From NCBI GenBank assembly GCA_024734495.1, contig JALMQS010000085.1:850474-914473 (forward strand): a stretch of 64,000 nucleotides of DNA. The letters run 5' to 3'. Every line of letters begins with the position of its first letter. The stretch's first letter is position 1. This document shows positions 1 through 12,659 of the stretch, piece by piece. The DNA is from Forficula auricularia. Taxonomy: Eukaryota; Arthropoda; Insecta; Dermaptera; Forficulidae. A model generated the notes under the pieces. The model did not search any database. It saw only the letters and a list, made by a program, of their open reading frames with translations, and had not been told where the DNA came from. A program made the position numbers and the translations under genes.

Positions 1-1500
1 TCCAATATAGAATGGTTATTCCTCAAGTATTAGATGAGAATCAATCGCTTTTTTTGATTTAAAGTCGATTCCTCTATGTCTTCATAAATGGTCACCAATA
101 AAAACCGAAACGTCAAAAATCCAATATAGAATGGTTATTCCTCAAGTATTAGATGAGAATCAATCGCTATTTTTGGCTTAAAGTCGATTCCTCTATGTCT
201 TCAGCAAAGGTAACTGATAAGAAAACAACGCAGTTGCTATGGTTACTTATAAAATTTCCTCCCAAATTTTTAGCATTTCACAGAGAGAAGCCTATTCATT
301 TTTATTTAAGCAAGGCTAAATGAGCTATATTAAAACGTACAAATGAATAAATTTTAAAGAATATAAAAAATTTAAAAAGTACTATCTTACTCTAAAGTAA
401 AGTACTTTAAAATATAATTTTACTAAAAACTTTATTTAACCTTTTTTGTGGTCCCCAAGGTACTCAATTAGGATATTAAATTTCATCAAAATTGGTTAAG
501 TCATTTTCAAAATATTTAGAAAAAAATAAAAAAGTACTGAAATAAAGTACTAATGTTTGTGGTCCATATGTACCAAAAACTAATCAGCGCTTCATTTTGT
601 TAAACTAATGGTAGGTTTTCAATTTCATTTCAATCGGTGCAACGGTGTGGAAAAAATCGTGGGCCAAAAAAACGATAACATACATCCATCCGCACGCACT
701 AAATGAAATAAACTGCAACGGATCGTTGCTAAACTTTATCCAAATTCATTTGAAATATTAATATGTTTGTTCCTTTATTATTAATCATATATCACTTGCA
801 ATTTGTAGCTCATGTTGACATTAATTAAAATAATTCTGATTTAATAGTCAAGGAATAACCATTCTATATTGGATTTTTGACATTTCGGTTATTATTGTAA
901 CCATTGCTGAAGACATGGAGGAATCGACTTAAAATCAAAAATAGCCATCGATTCTCATCTAATACTTGAGGAATAAAAATTCTACATTACGTTTTTGACG
1001 TTTCGATTATTATTGGTAACCATTGCTGAAGACATGGAGGAATCAACATAAAATCAAAAATAACGATCGATTCTCATCTAATACTATAGGAATAACCTTA
1101 TTGCATTCCATTTTTGATGTTTTGACTATTAATGGCAAACTCTACTGAAAACGTGGAAGAATCAACTTAAAATCAAAAAGACTAAATTCTTTTATGGCAA
1201 ACAACTCAAGCTTTTTAATTTTAAGTCGATTCTTCCACGTTTTCAGTAGAGGTTGCCATTAATAGTCAAAACATCAAAAATGGAATGCAATAAGGTTATT
1301 CCTATAGTATTAGATGAGAATCGATCGTTATTTTTGATTTTATGTCGATTCCTCCATGTCTTCAGCAATGGTTACCAATAAAAACCGAAACGTCAAAAAT
1401 TCAATATAGAATGATTATTCCTCAAGTACTAGATGAGAATCAATTGCTATTTTTGGTTTAAAGTCGATTTCTCTATGTCTTAAGCAAAGGTAACTGATAA
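1..1500. repeat. Inverted array of ~119-bp repeat units
   Basis: Two head-to-tail units lie at 1-119 and 120-239, both opening with tccaatatagaatggttatt. After a spacer, about three units run in the opposite orientation (about 845-1180), then further units run forward again (about 1210-1500). The turn sits near 1195. Each unit carries the phrases tagatgagaatc and a cctc(t/c)atgtcttcag block. A related minus-orientation block occurs at about 17040-17300. No coding potential was seen. Class is unknown; it resembles the tandem core of a fold-back or satellite-bearing nonautonomous element. Confidence 0.75.
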
Positions 1501-2011
1501 GAAAACAACGCAGTTGCTATGGTTACTTATAAAATTTCCTCCCAAATTTTTACCATTTCACAGCGAGAAGCCTAACCATTCTTACTTAACTTAGGTTAAA
1601 TGAGCTATCTTAAAACGATCAAATGAATAAATTTTAAAGAATTTAAAATAAAAAATTAAAAAAGTACTATTTTATTCTTGAGTAAAGTATTTTAAAATAT
1701 AATTTTACTAAAAACTTTATTTAACCTTTTTTGTGGTCCCCAAGGTACTTAATTAGGATATTAAATTTCATAAAAATTGGTTAAGTCATTTTCAAGATAT
1801 TTAGAAAAAACTAAAAAAGTACTCAAATAAAGTACTAATGTTTGTGGGCCGATATGTACCAAAAACTAATCAGCGCTTCATTTTGTTAAAAGAATGCTAG
1901 GTTTTTAATTTCATTTCAATCGGTGCAACGGTGTGGAAAAAATCGTGGGCCAAAAAAACGATAACATACATCCATCCATACATACATACATACATCCGCA
2001 CGCACTAAATG
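1500..2011. repeat. Second copy of the 240-720 spacer sequence
   Basis: This block repeats about 240-720 with moderate divergence: the same ggtccccaaggtact and gtgcaacggtgtggaaaaaa phrases occur in the same order in both. It ends in a short (catac)n-like run at about 1970-2000 followed by catccgcacgcac. It is therefore part of the same duplicated repeat as the first 1.5 kb. No gene was seen. Confidence 0.6.
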
Positions 2012-2432
2012 AAAAAATCGCACTTTTTGGCCTCTCGACGAGACCCCTTGTAATTTTTGGCAAAACCGTCACGTGCTAAAATTCAACCTAATTTAATACT
2101 ACAATTTGTGACCTTAACTGAGTCCATGGGTTCCGTAGTCTTTACCTGAGGACCTTTTGAAGCCACGCTTGCCCCGAGAGCGATTACAATACTTTACCCA
2201 TGCTTTGCATTGGATAAAGTAAAAATCGCACTTTTTGGCCTCTCGACGAGACCCCATGTAATTTTTGGCAAAACCGTCACGTGCTAAAATTCAACCTAAT
2301 TGAATACTACAATTTGTGACTTTAATTGAGTCCATGGGTTCCGTAGTCTTTACCTGAGGACCCTTTGAAGTCCCGCTTGGAGCCAGAGCGATTACAATAC
2401 TTTACCCATGCTTTGCATTGGATATAGTAAAA
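2012..2432. repeat. 208-bp unit, tandem pair
   Basis: Two head-to-tail units start near 2012 and 2221, each opening with aaaatcgcactttttggcct and ending with gctttgcattggataaagt or a close variant. A diverged third copy lies at about 57758-57897, inside intron 1 of the second SLC22 copy, so the unit is dispersed. No ORF was seen and the class is unknown. Confidence 0.75.
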
Positions 2433-2948
2433 ATCTATGAATCTATCAATGTGACTTTTGTTCTACTAAATTCCGCAAACATTTCTCTATAAAAATAATT
2501 GTTTACCTACTCAATCCAAATGAATTTGAATATTTAAAAATAATAAAATTCTGCAAACATTTATCTATAAAAATAATTAGACTAATAAAAAATAAAATGG
2601 TCACTCGAGTTCAGTGCTTTTTCCACATCCCAAATGTGCCCAACGTGCCTAAAGAAGTTCTCACTTCAAAAATTAATAATTTTAGCAAAGGAAATAGTAG
2701 ACGAAATACCTTATTCTGTACCGTATCTAGTCTTAAAAATATTAAATATAACAGTTAGAATTGCCGATAGAAATAGTCTTTAAGCTAAGAAAATCACAAG
2801 AGGCTTATATCTATTGGATCCGTGATATAATGTATTTTTTTAATTAGGGTTTCGCTTCACATGGTAGCCATTTAGCCTGGATCGCTGATTTTGGCACTCG
2901 AGTTCGAGGGGGTGAAAACAACCATTCTGCATATAATTAAAAATGTAA

Positions 2949-3768
2949 CAGGAATAGTAGAGAATTGTATAAAAATAAAAACAGACAGTTTTTTATTTAA
3001 TGGGCCAGACGTTTCGTCAATTTATTTTGGCTTCCTCAGTGGCCCATTTCATCACTCGTTTTACTTTACCATACAGGGTATGGTCAAGTATTGTAATCGT
3101 GCATGAAAAAAGTATTCTTTTTTCCTTCTTTTTTTCGAAATATCTCAAAAACGGCTGAAACTATTTTGATTAAAAAAATTGATCGAAACCATGGCATTTC
3201 GCTCTACAAAAAAGCACTAACAAGTGAACATCGAAAAAATTATATTTTCCAGATAATAAATGTCAGTTAGTCTGTCTGTTAGTCTGTGCGTTACCAAATT
3301 TTTGTGGACGAGCTAGCTCAAAAACTGGTGTTAATATTGAAACCAAATTTCACACGTAGGTAGTTTTGGTCCATTGAGATTAAGAGCTGATTAGATTTTG
3401 GTGCATATCGAACCAAAATTAAGGTGGTTTGAAGGGTGGTTAAAAATTAAAAATCTAGGGCATTTGAGCAAACCCAACCAAATTTTGTATACATAATCAG
3501 TGGGATCCCAGGAGTCTAAAAATGCAAGAACTAACCCCTCCTCCTCTACATGATTATAAATAATTTTATTAAATATTAAATATAAGTGATGGGCCAGGTT
3601 GTATGGTAAAGTCAAGTGGATGGCCACATCAGAACACGTCAGCTTATTTTGACAAAGAGTGATGAAATGGGCCACTGAGGAAGCCAAAATAAATTGACGA
3701 AACGTCTGGCCCATTAAATAAAAAAACTCTGTGTTTTTATTTTTATCCAATTCTCTACTATTTCTCTT
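2949..3768. repeat. Fold-back element with a second repeat nested in it
   Basis: The outer arms, about 2949-3058 and 3658-3768, are inverted copies; tttaatgggccagacgtttc on the left is matched on the right. Between them sits a second repeat (about 3060-3657) beginning ttactttaccataca and ending tgtatggtaaagtcaagtgg. A relative of that inner repeat lies at 30478-31180. Short ORFs here are read-through of the arms, not genes. The outer arm holds a CTGAGGA...GAAAC pair (3675-3703), discussed as hammerhead-like. Confidence 0.7.
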
Positions 3769-5935
3769 ACACATTTACTAAGGATACGAATGATCAAATA
3801 TTATAATTAAAAATAATCCAAATTTCATCTCAGATAAAATAGATGACATGATGTCTTTTTTTATTAAGATTATTTTATCTGGTTTTATTTATGGTAAAAG
3901 TCATTCGGTTGAATATTTGTATCTAAACAAATGTAAAATCTTAATATTATAAAGTTGTCCTCCCCTTCATTCGACTGATGTATATATTTATCAAATAAAC
4001 TGTTTTTATATCCACCCCCATCCCCCAAGTGCTGCCAATTTCAGAAAGAATCTTCTAAATGACCTCTGAAACGCCCATATATACACGTATATTATCATAT
4101 AAAAACCTTTATTGGGAAATATAAACTTGATTGTCCAAAAGCAATATTGTTAGAAATATTGTCCGCGAGTTTATTGTACAATTTTAGCATCTTGTTTTTC
4201 AAATTTGATGGCGTGTTTATCTACATAAGAAATAAATATTACAAAAGCGTTGACGAAATAATAATTGGATATGAATTTCATTTCGCTGCAAAATGGAAAC
4301 AAACAAATCGATGTTGTATCTATTTTTGGTCGCCTTTAAAATAATATTTATTTATTTTCGATCGAGAGGCAATATAGAGTATTTTAACAGAGGTTATCTT
4401 TCTCCCTTATGATATACTGATGAAATATTGTTCATCTCAAATTGATAAGCGTAGGCTATAACAAGCGAGTATGATATTAAATAACGGTGATAACTGGAAA
4501 GACTTGGGCTTATTTTCCTTTTAAGATTAGATAGAAAATTTTATAAGTTATATAAAAAACTATACATATGTACTACCTACTAATAAAATTATGGAAAAAT
4601 TCAATGAAAATTCTCTGCAGATTTTAATTATTTATTAATTTTTTATCAATAGAGAAGTGTGAGTTAAAAAATAAACTTATAGAAACGTACAGTTTTTTAA
4701 TATAATCAACTTGTTTGGGCTCCATACGACTTTCACATTTGTTTCTCCCACCTTACCACATTTCTTCTTTCAATTTACTTCAGTTTCTTCGATTTTAGCC
4801 AGCATTTCGAGTTCTTCTAGCCTTTAGATAGCCCAAGTTTCAAATCCCCTAACTCTGCGACTAATAATTAATTTGCGACATGACTAATTCAATCTCCTCA
4901 CTTGATCACAATCGGAATTTATGCCTACTCTTTGAAAAACTTAAGATATTTTAGAAGTGTACCGATTATTAAAAAATACTAAAAATCTTCAAGTAAACAT
5001 CAACTTCCAGAGTTCCGATTTGAACCAAAAGCTTGGTATACTCCTTCTAGCCTATATCGAGTTTTAGTTTCGAATTTCTTAGCTCTGAAACTTATGGTTG
5101 CGAAACACGTAATTACATACGTTCATAAATACGTACACATGGACCAATAGATTTTTGGTAACTATTTGGCCTCTGGGCAACACAATATCCGGTTTTATGT
5201 TCTAAGTCCGGTTTCAAACTATTGGGGATTGATTCCTTCTACCTAGAAGTCACAAAGTGAAATTAATTTTTTTTTACATCGGAGATAGAAGCTCTCAAAG
5301 ACCATGGCAAGACCATGGCAGGAGAATGCAATACTTCACATTACATGATATAGAATATATATGTGAAAGTAAAAATTGTTTTAAATAATCTGTGGCGCAA
5401 ATCACCACGCAGTTTAGTCGCCCTTTAAATTGTAATAATAATAATAATAATGTTTTTAAATAGAAAGGTATATTAATTCTCGAAATATGATACAAATTGT
5501 TTGCATAGATTAAAGGGGCAACGGAATAAAATAATCACAAAGGGTACGGATAAAGTAATTGACGATCCTTTGACTGCTCTCTCAGGTCAATGATGGCAAA
5601 GACAAGTTCAGACAAGTTTTAGTCCAATAAAATTTTTTGGCGTTATGGAAATAATATTATTATAGCTATAAAGAAAGGAACCGTGAATTTTTAGAATAAT
5701 TTATTTCTGAGACTTATTAAAATAATTTCACTCTCATTATATAATCTAGCATTGGACATAATCACGATTGTTACAGACAAGTCATAGCTTGTCTATAGCA
5801 ATTAGAAATAGAAGAAATTGAAATTTTTCTCAAGAGAATTTCGCATTTCCACTGCGCAGACTGCGATATAAATACTCAAACACGAAATGATAACTAAAAA
5901 AATCAGTTCTCAAAAAAACAATCAATGGGGATGTT
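3769..5935. other. No gene recognised
   Basis: AT-rich sequence with only short, low-complexity ORFs. The 65-codon frame at 4147-4344 has no recognisable motif, and the 66-codon minus frame at 5295-5495 is dominated by a poly-Leu run from (aat)n. Nothing further can be supported. Confidence 0.5.
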
Positions 5936-5939
5936 TATT

Positions 5940-6480
5940 AAAACCTAAAATGGAGAATTGATGGAAAAGCAGTTTTTTGGTAATGAAAAATAAAATTCCA
6001 AATAAAAGAATTTTTTGGAACATCATTTTCATCGTTCTAAAAACCGACGTTTCTCACATTCTTCAGGGTTTAAAAGGGTCAACGAAGGGGACAAGCGAAA
6101 AACTTATTTTTCATTTGATATAAGGCTAGCTTGTTATAACAATAAAACAAATGCTTCTCTATCCTATCGGGTAATTGAACCCATTAGAAACAACAGATAA
6201 AATATTTCTTATTAAAAGATATGTAAACTATTTATTTAAATCAAGCAGAGGACAACCTCATTGATTTTTCTTTATGAAACTTCTTTCATCTCTCCTTTTC
6301 TTGGATGTCCTGAAGGAGGAAGAAAGCTCGTCCGAAACGTCTGTTTTATAGAGAATGAAAATGATGTTCGAATAAATTATTTTATTTGAAATTTAATTAT
6401 TCATTATCCTTGGTCTGTCTTTCCATCAATTCTCCATTTAATTCTACCACTCCATCCTCAAAAGAAAATACTTCTAATAT
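5940..6480. repeat. Fold-back copy of a dispersed repeat family
   Basis: The left end reads tggagaattgatggaaa and the right end carries ttccatcaattctccattta, so the ends are inverted repeats. Internal landmarks are a gacgtttct / cttcaggg pair at about 6047-6068 and the mirrored cctgaagg / ccgaaacgtc pair at about 6320-6345. Related single-orientation or fold-back copies occur at about 15380-15600, 23940-24240, 27230-27470, 27700-27870 and 58630-59130. No transposase was seen. The recurring CTGAAGA-stem-GAAAC core suggests a Penelope-like origin, which is inference. Confidence 0.65.
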
Positions 6481-7190
6481 AAAACTTAAAATGTTTCGGG
6501 ACTAGTTTTCATTATAACTTCAATATTGCTAAAATGATTTTATAATTTTTGAACATAAAGTTCTAAAACAAGCTAGAAATTCAAAAATCTAATCAGATCT
6601 CAGTATTATTGATTCCAAAATTTTGGCTCCAGAACGAGATTTCTACGACTTATGTTCTTGAGTTAACGGTGATTTCGGAATTCTTTATAAAAACCTTATC
6701 GTTATTTGGAAAGCTTTCTAACACTTGTAGCTTATGAAGTGAAATTGTTTGGGAAAGCTTGTATTAAATAATAAATTGTAGCTCTGGCTAAATTCCAGCT
6801 CTCTAGCTCAAAATGTGTTTTGACAAAAAAAATTAATATCACCAAAATCTATAGGAGCGTACCTAGACTTGAAGGATTTTTTTTTTAATTTTTCTTCTAA
6901 CTTATATTATAAATCATTATTGCATTCATCTACTTTTAATTACTTTTTTCAAACGCCATTTAAATTGATATATATTATAATTAAAAAAAATATATATATT
7001 TTTAAAACACACAAATAGAATCAGTTTTAATTTATTTCAAAAAAACGGATTGTATTTAATATTTAAACTTATAACTGATAAAGTTTTTTGCATAGAATCT
7101 TTATTTAAAAATATTTTTTGAACGTGTTCAATCACGTCCCATTATAACAAAATACTATCAAATCCTAAACCCCTGGAAATCGGCAACCAA
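6481..7190. other. No gene recognised
   Basis: AT-rich noncoding sequence with (at)n-like runs near 6965-7005. No motif was recognised. Confidence 0.5.
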
Positions 7191-7530
7191 AGGTACAGGG
7201 ATTCTAGCCCTTGAGCTTTGACCAAAATTTCTATGATAATGATAAACTTCATAAGCCCTTGAAAACAACTCCAGAATTAGCTGTTGAAAAGTCAGGCATT
7301 TTAATGATTATATTATCATTAATAATCCGGCCAAGTGCAAGTTGGACTCACTTACCGAGTCTTATGTATCTTATACCTTCCAAAATACCTGAGATATCAA
7401 ATTCGATCTTATATATAGTTGATAAGAATGTGGACATCTTTCATAATTTATAAGTTAATCCACTTCTTAAACGCTGGCAGGTTCAGTTAGCGGGCCAAGT
7501 GCGAGTGGGACTCGTATTTTCAGACTACCT
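7191..7530. repeat. Fragments of a ggccaagtgcgagt repeat
   Basis: ccggccaagtgcaagttgga at about 7329 and gggccaagtgcgagtggga at about 7493 are two diverged copies of a phrase that is common in arthropod interspersed repeats. The 80-codon frame at 7211-7453 runs through this repeat and is not considered a gene. Class not determined. Confidence 0.45.
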
Positions 7531-7659
7531 ATTTAAAAGCAGTTTAGTTTTATTTAGATAGCCTATACTATACTGCTTTATTTTGTATTGTAATTAAAAA
7601 TGTTAAAAAGCCAAGTATATTTTTTAATTATCTAATAGCCTATATATTTGCTTTAAGTT

Positions 7660-7805
7660 TGCTTGGGTTACATACTAACAGCTGTATCTCTGTACTCAAT
7701 AAAAATCGGACACATGTGATATGGCATTTTTTATTGCAATTCGTCTATACTACCATCTCCTAAAATATTTACTATTCCTCCTGAAACACCCTGTATATAT
7801 TTGAT
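7660..7805 (-). repeat. Repeat ending in acaccctgtatat, inverted relative of 52914-53045
   Basis: The block from about 7668 to 7798 is the reverse complement of 52914-53045. The shared phrases are gctgtatctctgtactcaat and ctcctgaaacaccctgtata. Here it is short and carries no ORF. The acagggtgtttc terminus is typical of interspersed repeat ends, but the family is not identified. Confidence 0.6.
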
Positions 7806-9184
7806 ATAATCTGTCATCAAGCAGAGGACAACCTTATTGATTATCTTCAAAAATATTCATTAAAATATATCTTTAATAATGTTATTTTCAATACTAATAT
7901 AGTTTTTTAATATTGATATTATCTTCAAGTTTTCAATATCGATATCAAAATATCGACATTAGTCCCTAGCAAAAACCCATTTACGATAGATGGTTCATGT
8001 AAATTTGTCGTAATGTTGTTTATTTTCCTTTATCTAGTCCTGAATTCCGATTGATTGCAAATCGCAAACCCCCGCCTTTTGATCCTGTATATTTAGGAAT
8101 AAACAATTATACACAAGTATAGTAAATTGTACGATTATATGTAAAATCTTCTAAATTCATTGTGATTTCAACCGAGATTCCAATCAAGGTAGTTGTCAAT
8201 CAATGGTAATGATTGTATGCATCCATTTCTTTATTATATTAATCGAAATTAAATCCATTCTATTTTATAAAATTTAACTTTTGTTGGTTAAGTAGAATAT
8301 TTCGTTTGGGCCAATTAAATATTGATATTTCATCTGTTATCGTAGCTAAATTTGAATTAACCCTCAGATAATCCTAGACAATCAAGCAGTAGCAAATAAT
8401 ATATAAATGTATATATCTGCATTCCCATATACGCAGGCACACAAATAGACAAACACAATTGAACCCATCATTCGGCAAAGATTAATTGCAAACTGTTCAT
8501 TATTTGTTATTGTTTTATTATTATCTAGATTTCCGCCAGTTTAGAAAAATTTTTTTATATATTTATTTTTCAATGCTTTTATTTAATTAACATGGTTCCT
8601 ATGCCTGGTCTGTGTGGGGAGAATTTTGTATTCAAATTTCGGTTCACTTCGATTGAGCCAATTTTCTTGAAATTTCATGCATAGGTATGTGCAATAAATA
8701 AAAATTTTTAATTGAAAAAAGTATAATTTAATTACAAAAGTATTCAAGGTTGAATTTAATTGAAAATACACTAGAGAAAATTTTCAGAAACTGGTTCCCA
8801 AAATTTATGAAATTATTTCTAATTAAATGAGTATTCGATACCTACTGAATTTCGAATAGAAAATATATCATAGATATTTCGAGAAATGAGTCCATTATTT
8901 TATTCGAAAAAATTTGATAATTAATATTATATATTTATATATATTAAGAATTTTATTAAAATATAAAATAAAAAAATTCTAAGAATCAAAATTGGGTCGA
9001 TTAGAGAATCAATTTGACTCTGCCAAGAGAAGGTACATTAATGTGTAAATCGTGTGTTAAGTAACCGAATGGGCGCTGTAATAAGAATCAGCAAAAACGT
9101 TCAAATTTATTAGCTTCTATCCAAAGATAATAATAAACTAAGATATATATGAAATAAAATATTAAAACATCCAGAATCCCTATA
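7806..9184. other. No gene recognised
   Basis: AT-rich, with a few short frames (for example the minus 62-codon frame at 8583-8771) lacking motifs. About 7815 holds a fragment of the dispersed catcaagcagaggacaacc repeat that also occurs at about 6243, 17452, 54495, 55205 and 55375. Confidence 0.5.
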
Positions 9185-9192
9185 CATATTAT

Positions 9193-9358
9193 CGAGGGGT
9201 GAACCGTGAGCTAATATCGTGTACACTTACTTCCAATTTCACTTTCATTTCCAAGTAGAAGACAATAGATGAAGGGGCATTATCTAATGAATTCCAAAAT
9301 AATTCCACATAATTCCAAAGACGGTGCACACCTAATTCCAATCACGGTTCACCCCTCG
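9193..9358. mobile_element. hAT-type MITE with 8-bp target site duplication
   Basis: A 166-bp element with perfect 17-bp terminal inverted repeats: cgaggggtgaaccgtga at the left and its exact complement at the right. It is flanked on both sides by the same 8 bp, catattat (9185-9192 and 9359-9366). TIRs plus an 8-bp duplication fit the hAT superfamily. There is no ORF, so it is nonautonomous. The intact duplication suggests a comparatively recent insertion. Confidence 0.85.
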
Positions 9359-9366
9359 CATATTAT

Positions 9367-10734
9367 TATGCAAATAGACAAGCAAGAAATAATTTTATAT
9401 TAATAAAGCAAATATAATAATAAAAAATTTCAAAATAGAAGTCAAAATATCTTGAATTTAATACAAAGAAAATTTCAAAAAAATTGAAAAAGAAAAAAAA
9501 ATATCAATATTACTATTAGTATAATATAAATTCGAAGATTCGAAAATTTGCTTTATCAGTAAAAAACGTACGGCTGAATGGCGACATTTATAATGAGATA
9601 TTCTTAACATGAACACAACGTACATCAATATGAATTCGTTTTCAAATGACAGAGAACATTTGAATTCAGATAGAGATTTGAATGAATTCAAGCCACTTGA
9701 AAACGATTAAAATTAGGTGTCGAAACGTACATTCTAATCAGAATATACCTTACTAATAATGCATGAGTTTCATTCGAAACATTTCAATGATATAAAATAT
9801 AGATAATAGATTGAATTGTTAGATTGATTGGTTAGAATTCCAGTCAAATTGGGTGGGCTCGAAGATCACCTGATTTTGCATGAAAAAATGCACAATTATT
9901 GTAATATTTCGAAAAAACAAATTGAAAATATCAATATAAATATTCCTCTACTTCTAATATAATAGATATATTGAAACTCACCTCTATTAGAGATGATAAA
10001 TTTGATAAATCGTTCGGATGCAAAAATTCCTTAAGAAAATTAGACCGAGTAATTCTTATGGACGCTACCGAGCTACTGAACTGGAGGTGGAAAGCAGGGC
10101 AAGCGGTGGGCGCCTAGGGCGCCAGGATTTGTTCAGACTTGTAGCTGTGACGTCACACCTAATTCAAATAAAATAATATAATATTAGAAATATATCTAAT
10201 TCACGCACACACTCACACGCTTCTGCAGATATCTGATGAGAGAGAAAGAGAACGAGATAGAAGTTCTTACTCTCTCACTCGCACTCACGCTCAGATTTTA
10301 TATTCAAGGGAAAGGGCAGGGGAAACTATTTGGGGTCCGGCCAGCCCCCCCTCCCCCCTCCAAAAACTCTCTGAGTGACACTAAATGTAAAACTAAATTA
10401 ACAAAAATCTAAAATAAAATATGTGTAAAATTTTTAAAAATTTTCTTTAATTCTATCTGAATCTCCAGTGAATATAATTTATATATAGAGTTATACATAT
10501 ACAAAAAGCATGTTACAGTCATGTAATTGTTATCTGTTTTCCCTCTTTGACTTTCATTTATGTCTCTTTGATTGTGATTTTAATTTCAAATTTTATTGTA
10601 CATTACATGAAATGTTAATTTTGTGAATGGTGTGGAGAAGAGAGTTTACTTTGTTTTAATAAATGAAGATGGGTTCAATTAGACCCAAAACATGTCTTTG
10701 ACAATAACATTTTTTTTGGAAAAAGTGAAAAAAA
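9367..10734. other. No gene recognised; includes a GC-richer patch with a CRE-like palindrome
   Basis: Mostly AT-rich. From about 10060 to 10370 the composition shifts toward GC, with gtgacgtcac at about 10147-10156 (a CRE-type palindrome), a GAGA-like tract (10230-10290) and C-runs near 10345-10365. This could be a promoter or another degraded repeat; no coding exon was recognised beside it. Confidence 0.35.
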
Positions 10735-11713
10735 AAATTCGTTCTATTTCCAATTTCGGAGATTCTACGGTAACTGTGGCGACGAGATCTAACTATGGAT
10801 TCTTATAGTACTCACCAATATAAGACGAAAATGAAGAATACCATTTTTTGAGTTTTTCTTAGTTTTCAAGATATCGAGTGTAAAAATACTGTTTTTTGTA
10901 TTTATTTTCTTTAATTTTTCAATTGTTTTTTTTATAGAAACCACGGAAACCGTAGTATCACGGGGGTTCCGTATGGCGCCGCTATCAGGCGAAGGATTCT
11001 TTTAGAACTAGACAGAATAAGTCGGAAAGTAAAAATAAAATTTTAAACTACAAATTTGAACTGAAATTGAGTTTATGGACTGTGATGTCTCAAATTGTCT
11101 CAAGTGAGGGCCAGTGGGCGTTGGCAATTTTCTCTTTTAGAAATTTTCATAGGTTCTATTCATCATCTCGGTTTATTTAGATAAAAAAATGAGTTACCGA
11201 ACAAACTTTGAAAGGTTCGGTTAAGATATATTCAGTTCAGCTTGGTTCGTCTCGTATAACTTTATTTCAGTCTGGTTTTTAGGCGATTAGGTTGACGCCA
11301 ACCTAATCGCCTAAAAACCAGCCCGAAATAAAGTTATACGAGCCGAACCGAGCCGAACTGAATATATCTTAACCGAACGAGCAATGACTTTTACATATTC
11401 GAATTTTTTGGGCGTTTACTAATTATTTTTTTAATTAATATTCATTTTCTAAAAGAATCCTTCGTCAATAGCGGCGCCACATGGAACCCCCGTGACACTA
11501 CGGTTTCCGTGGTTTCTATAAAAAAAACAATTGAAAAATAAAATAAAATAAATACAAAAAAACAGTATTTTTAAACTCGATATCTTGAAAACTAAGCAAT
11601 ATCTCAAAAAATTGTATTCTCCATTTTCCTCTTATTTTGGTGAGTGCTATAAGAATCCATCAGATCTTGGAGCCACAATTACCGTAGAATTGCCACAATT
11701 TCCATTTTTTTAA
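10735..11713. repeat. ~980-bp fold-back element
   Basis: Two arms of about 430-490 bp are inverted copies around a centre near 11290-11300. The innermost part, ggcgattaggttgacgccaa with its mirror, is close to perfect. Matching outer landmarks include ccacggaaaccgtagt (left, about 10940) and actacggtttccgtgg (right, about 11498), and the ends ctacggtaactgtgg / ccacaattaccgtag. No ORF. No clear target duplication was found, so the class stays open. Confidence 0.8.
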
Positions 11714-12659
11714 TTATACAAGATTGAGGAAAAGAATGATTAATTGCGAGGTTTAAAATTTTATTTAAAATAGCTTTTATTCCAATATTTTTATATCAAT
11801 AAAAACACACATAATTTTATAAAATTATTATTATTTTTGTTTAATATTTTGATGCTCTCTGCCGAAAATTTGAGTACATGTCTGGCTTGTGCTTTAATAA
11901 ATTTATGGATAAGAGCTCAAAAACTGAATGTTTAATTTTTCATATAATTAAAAAAAATTATATCAGAAACATATTTTCAGGCACATACACAAAATCATCG
12001 AGGAATGTTATATTTAACAAATCATATTAATAATTATAAAACATTTTTGTTAATATTAACAGACAGAAAAATACAATTCGAAATGTAAAATAAAATTAAT
12101 TTAATCGTTTACTTACAATTAAATGCTTTGGTAACTTTCATCCCCTTTTTAATTCACAAATCAAATAGGCTTTCGATCTATTATATTATTTGCCCTGTCT
12201 GGTGGTTTAGATCTAAAGATGATCCTTTTTTGATGGATATTTAATAAACCCATTTGTAATTTTAAAAATCATTTTAGTAAGTTCAACTGTCTGGCGAAAA
12301 TGTGAATTCATTCTAGAGATGGATGCTCCCATTGTTAGCATCTTTGTTAAAGAGGCGCCACCGGCGCTCCCAATTGTTAATCGATTTCAAATTTGAATTT
12401 CAAAGATACATATCTCGGCCTATTGTTGAAGATTAATTGATTGCTAAATATTACTTGCCATCGTTTTGCTATCATATTATGTATGATGTAGTATGGAGCC
12501 GGTGTTATTTTTATTTATTTATTTATTATTTTATCTAGAAACACGGCAGTGTGTCAGCCAAGTTCGGAAAAACGGGCGACTCACCCGCCATGTGTATATT
12601 TACAGGAGCCATTTTGAGCTAGTTTCGACCCCCCCCCCATAAATCAAAAACTATTTGAC
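11714..12659. other. No gene recognised
   Basis: AT-rich sequence. A GC-richer stretch near 12545-12640 has no recognised motif. No coding exon supported. Confidence 0.5.

Noticed and set aside
10147..10156. CRE promoter element
   Set aside because: The gtgacgtcac palindrome is real, but no transcription unit is visible next to it, so it is mentioned only within the intergenic entry.
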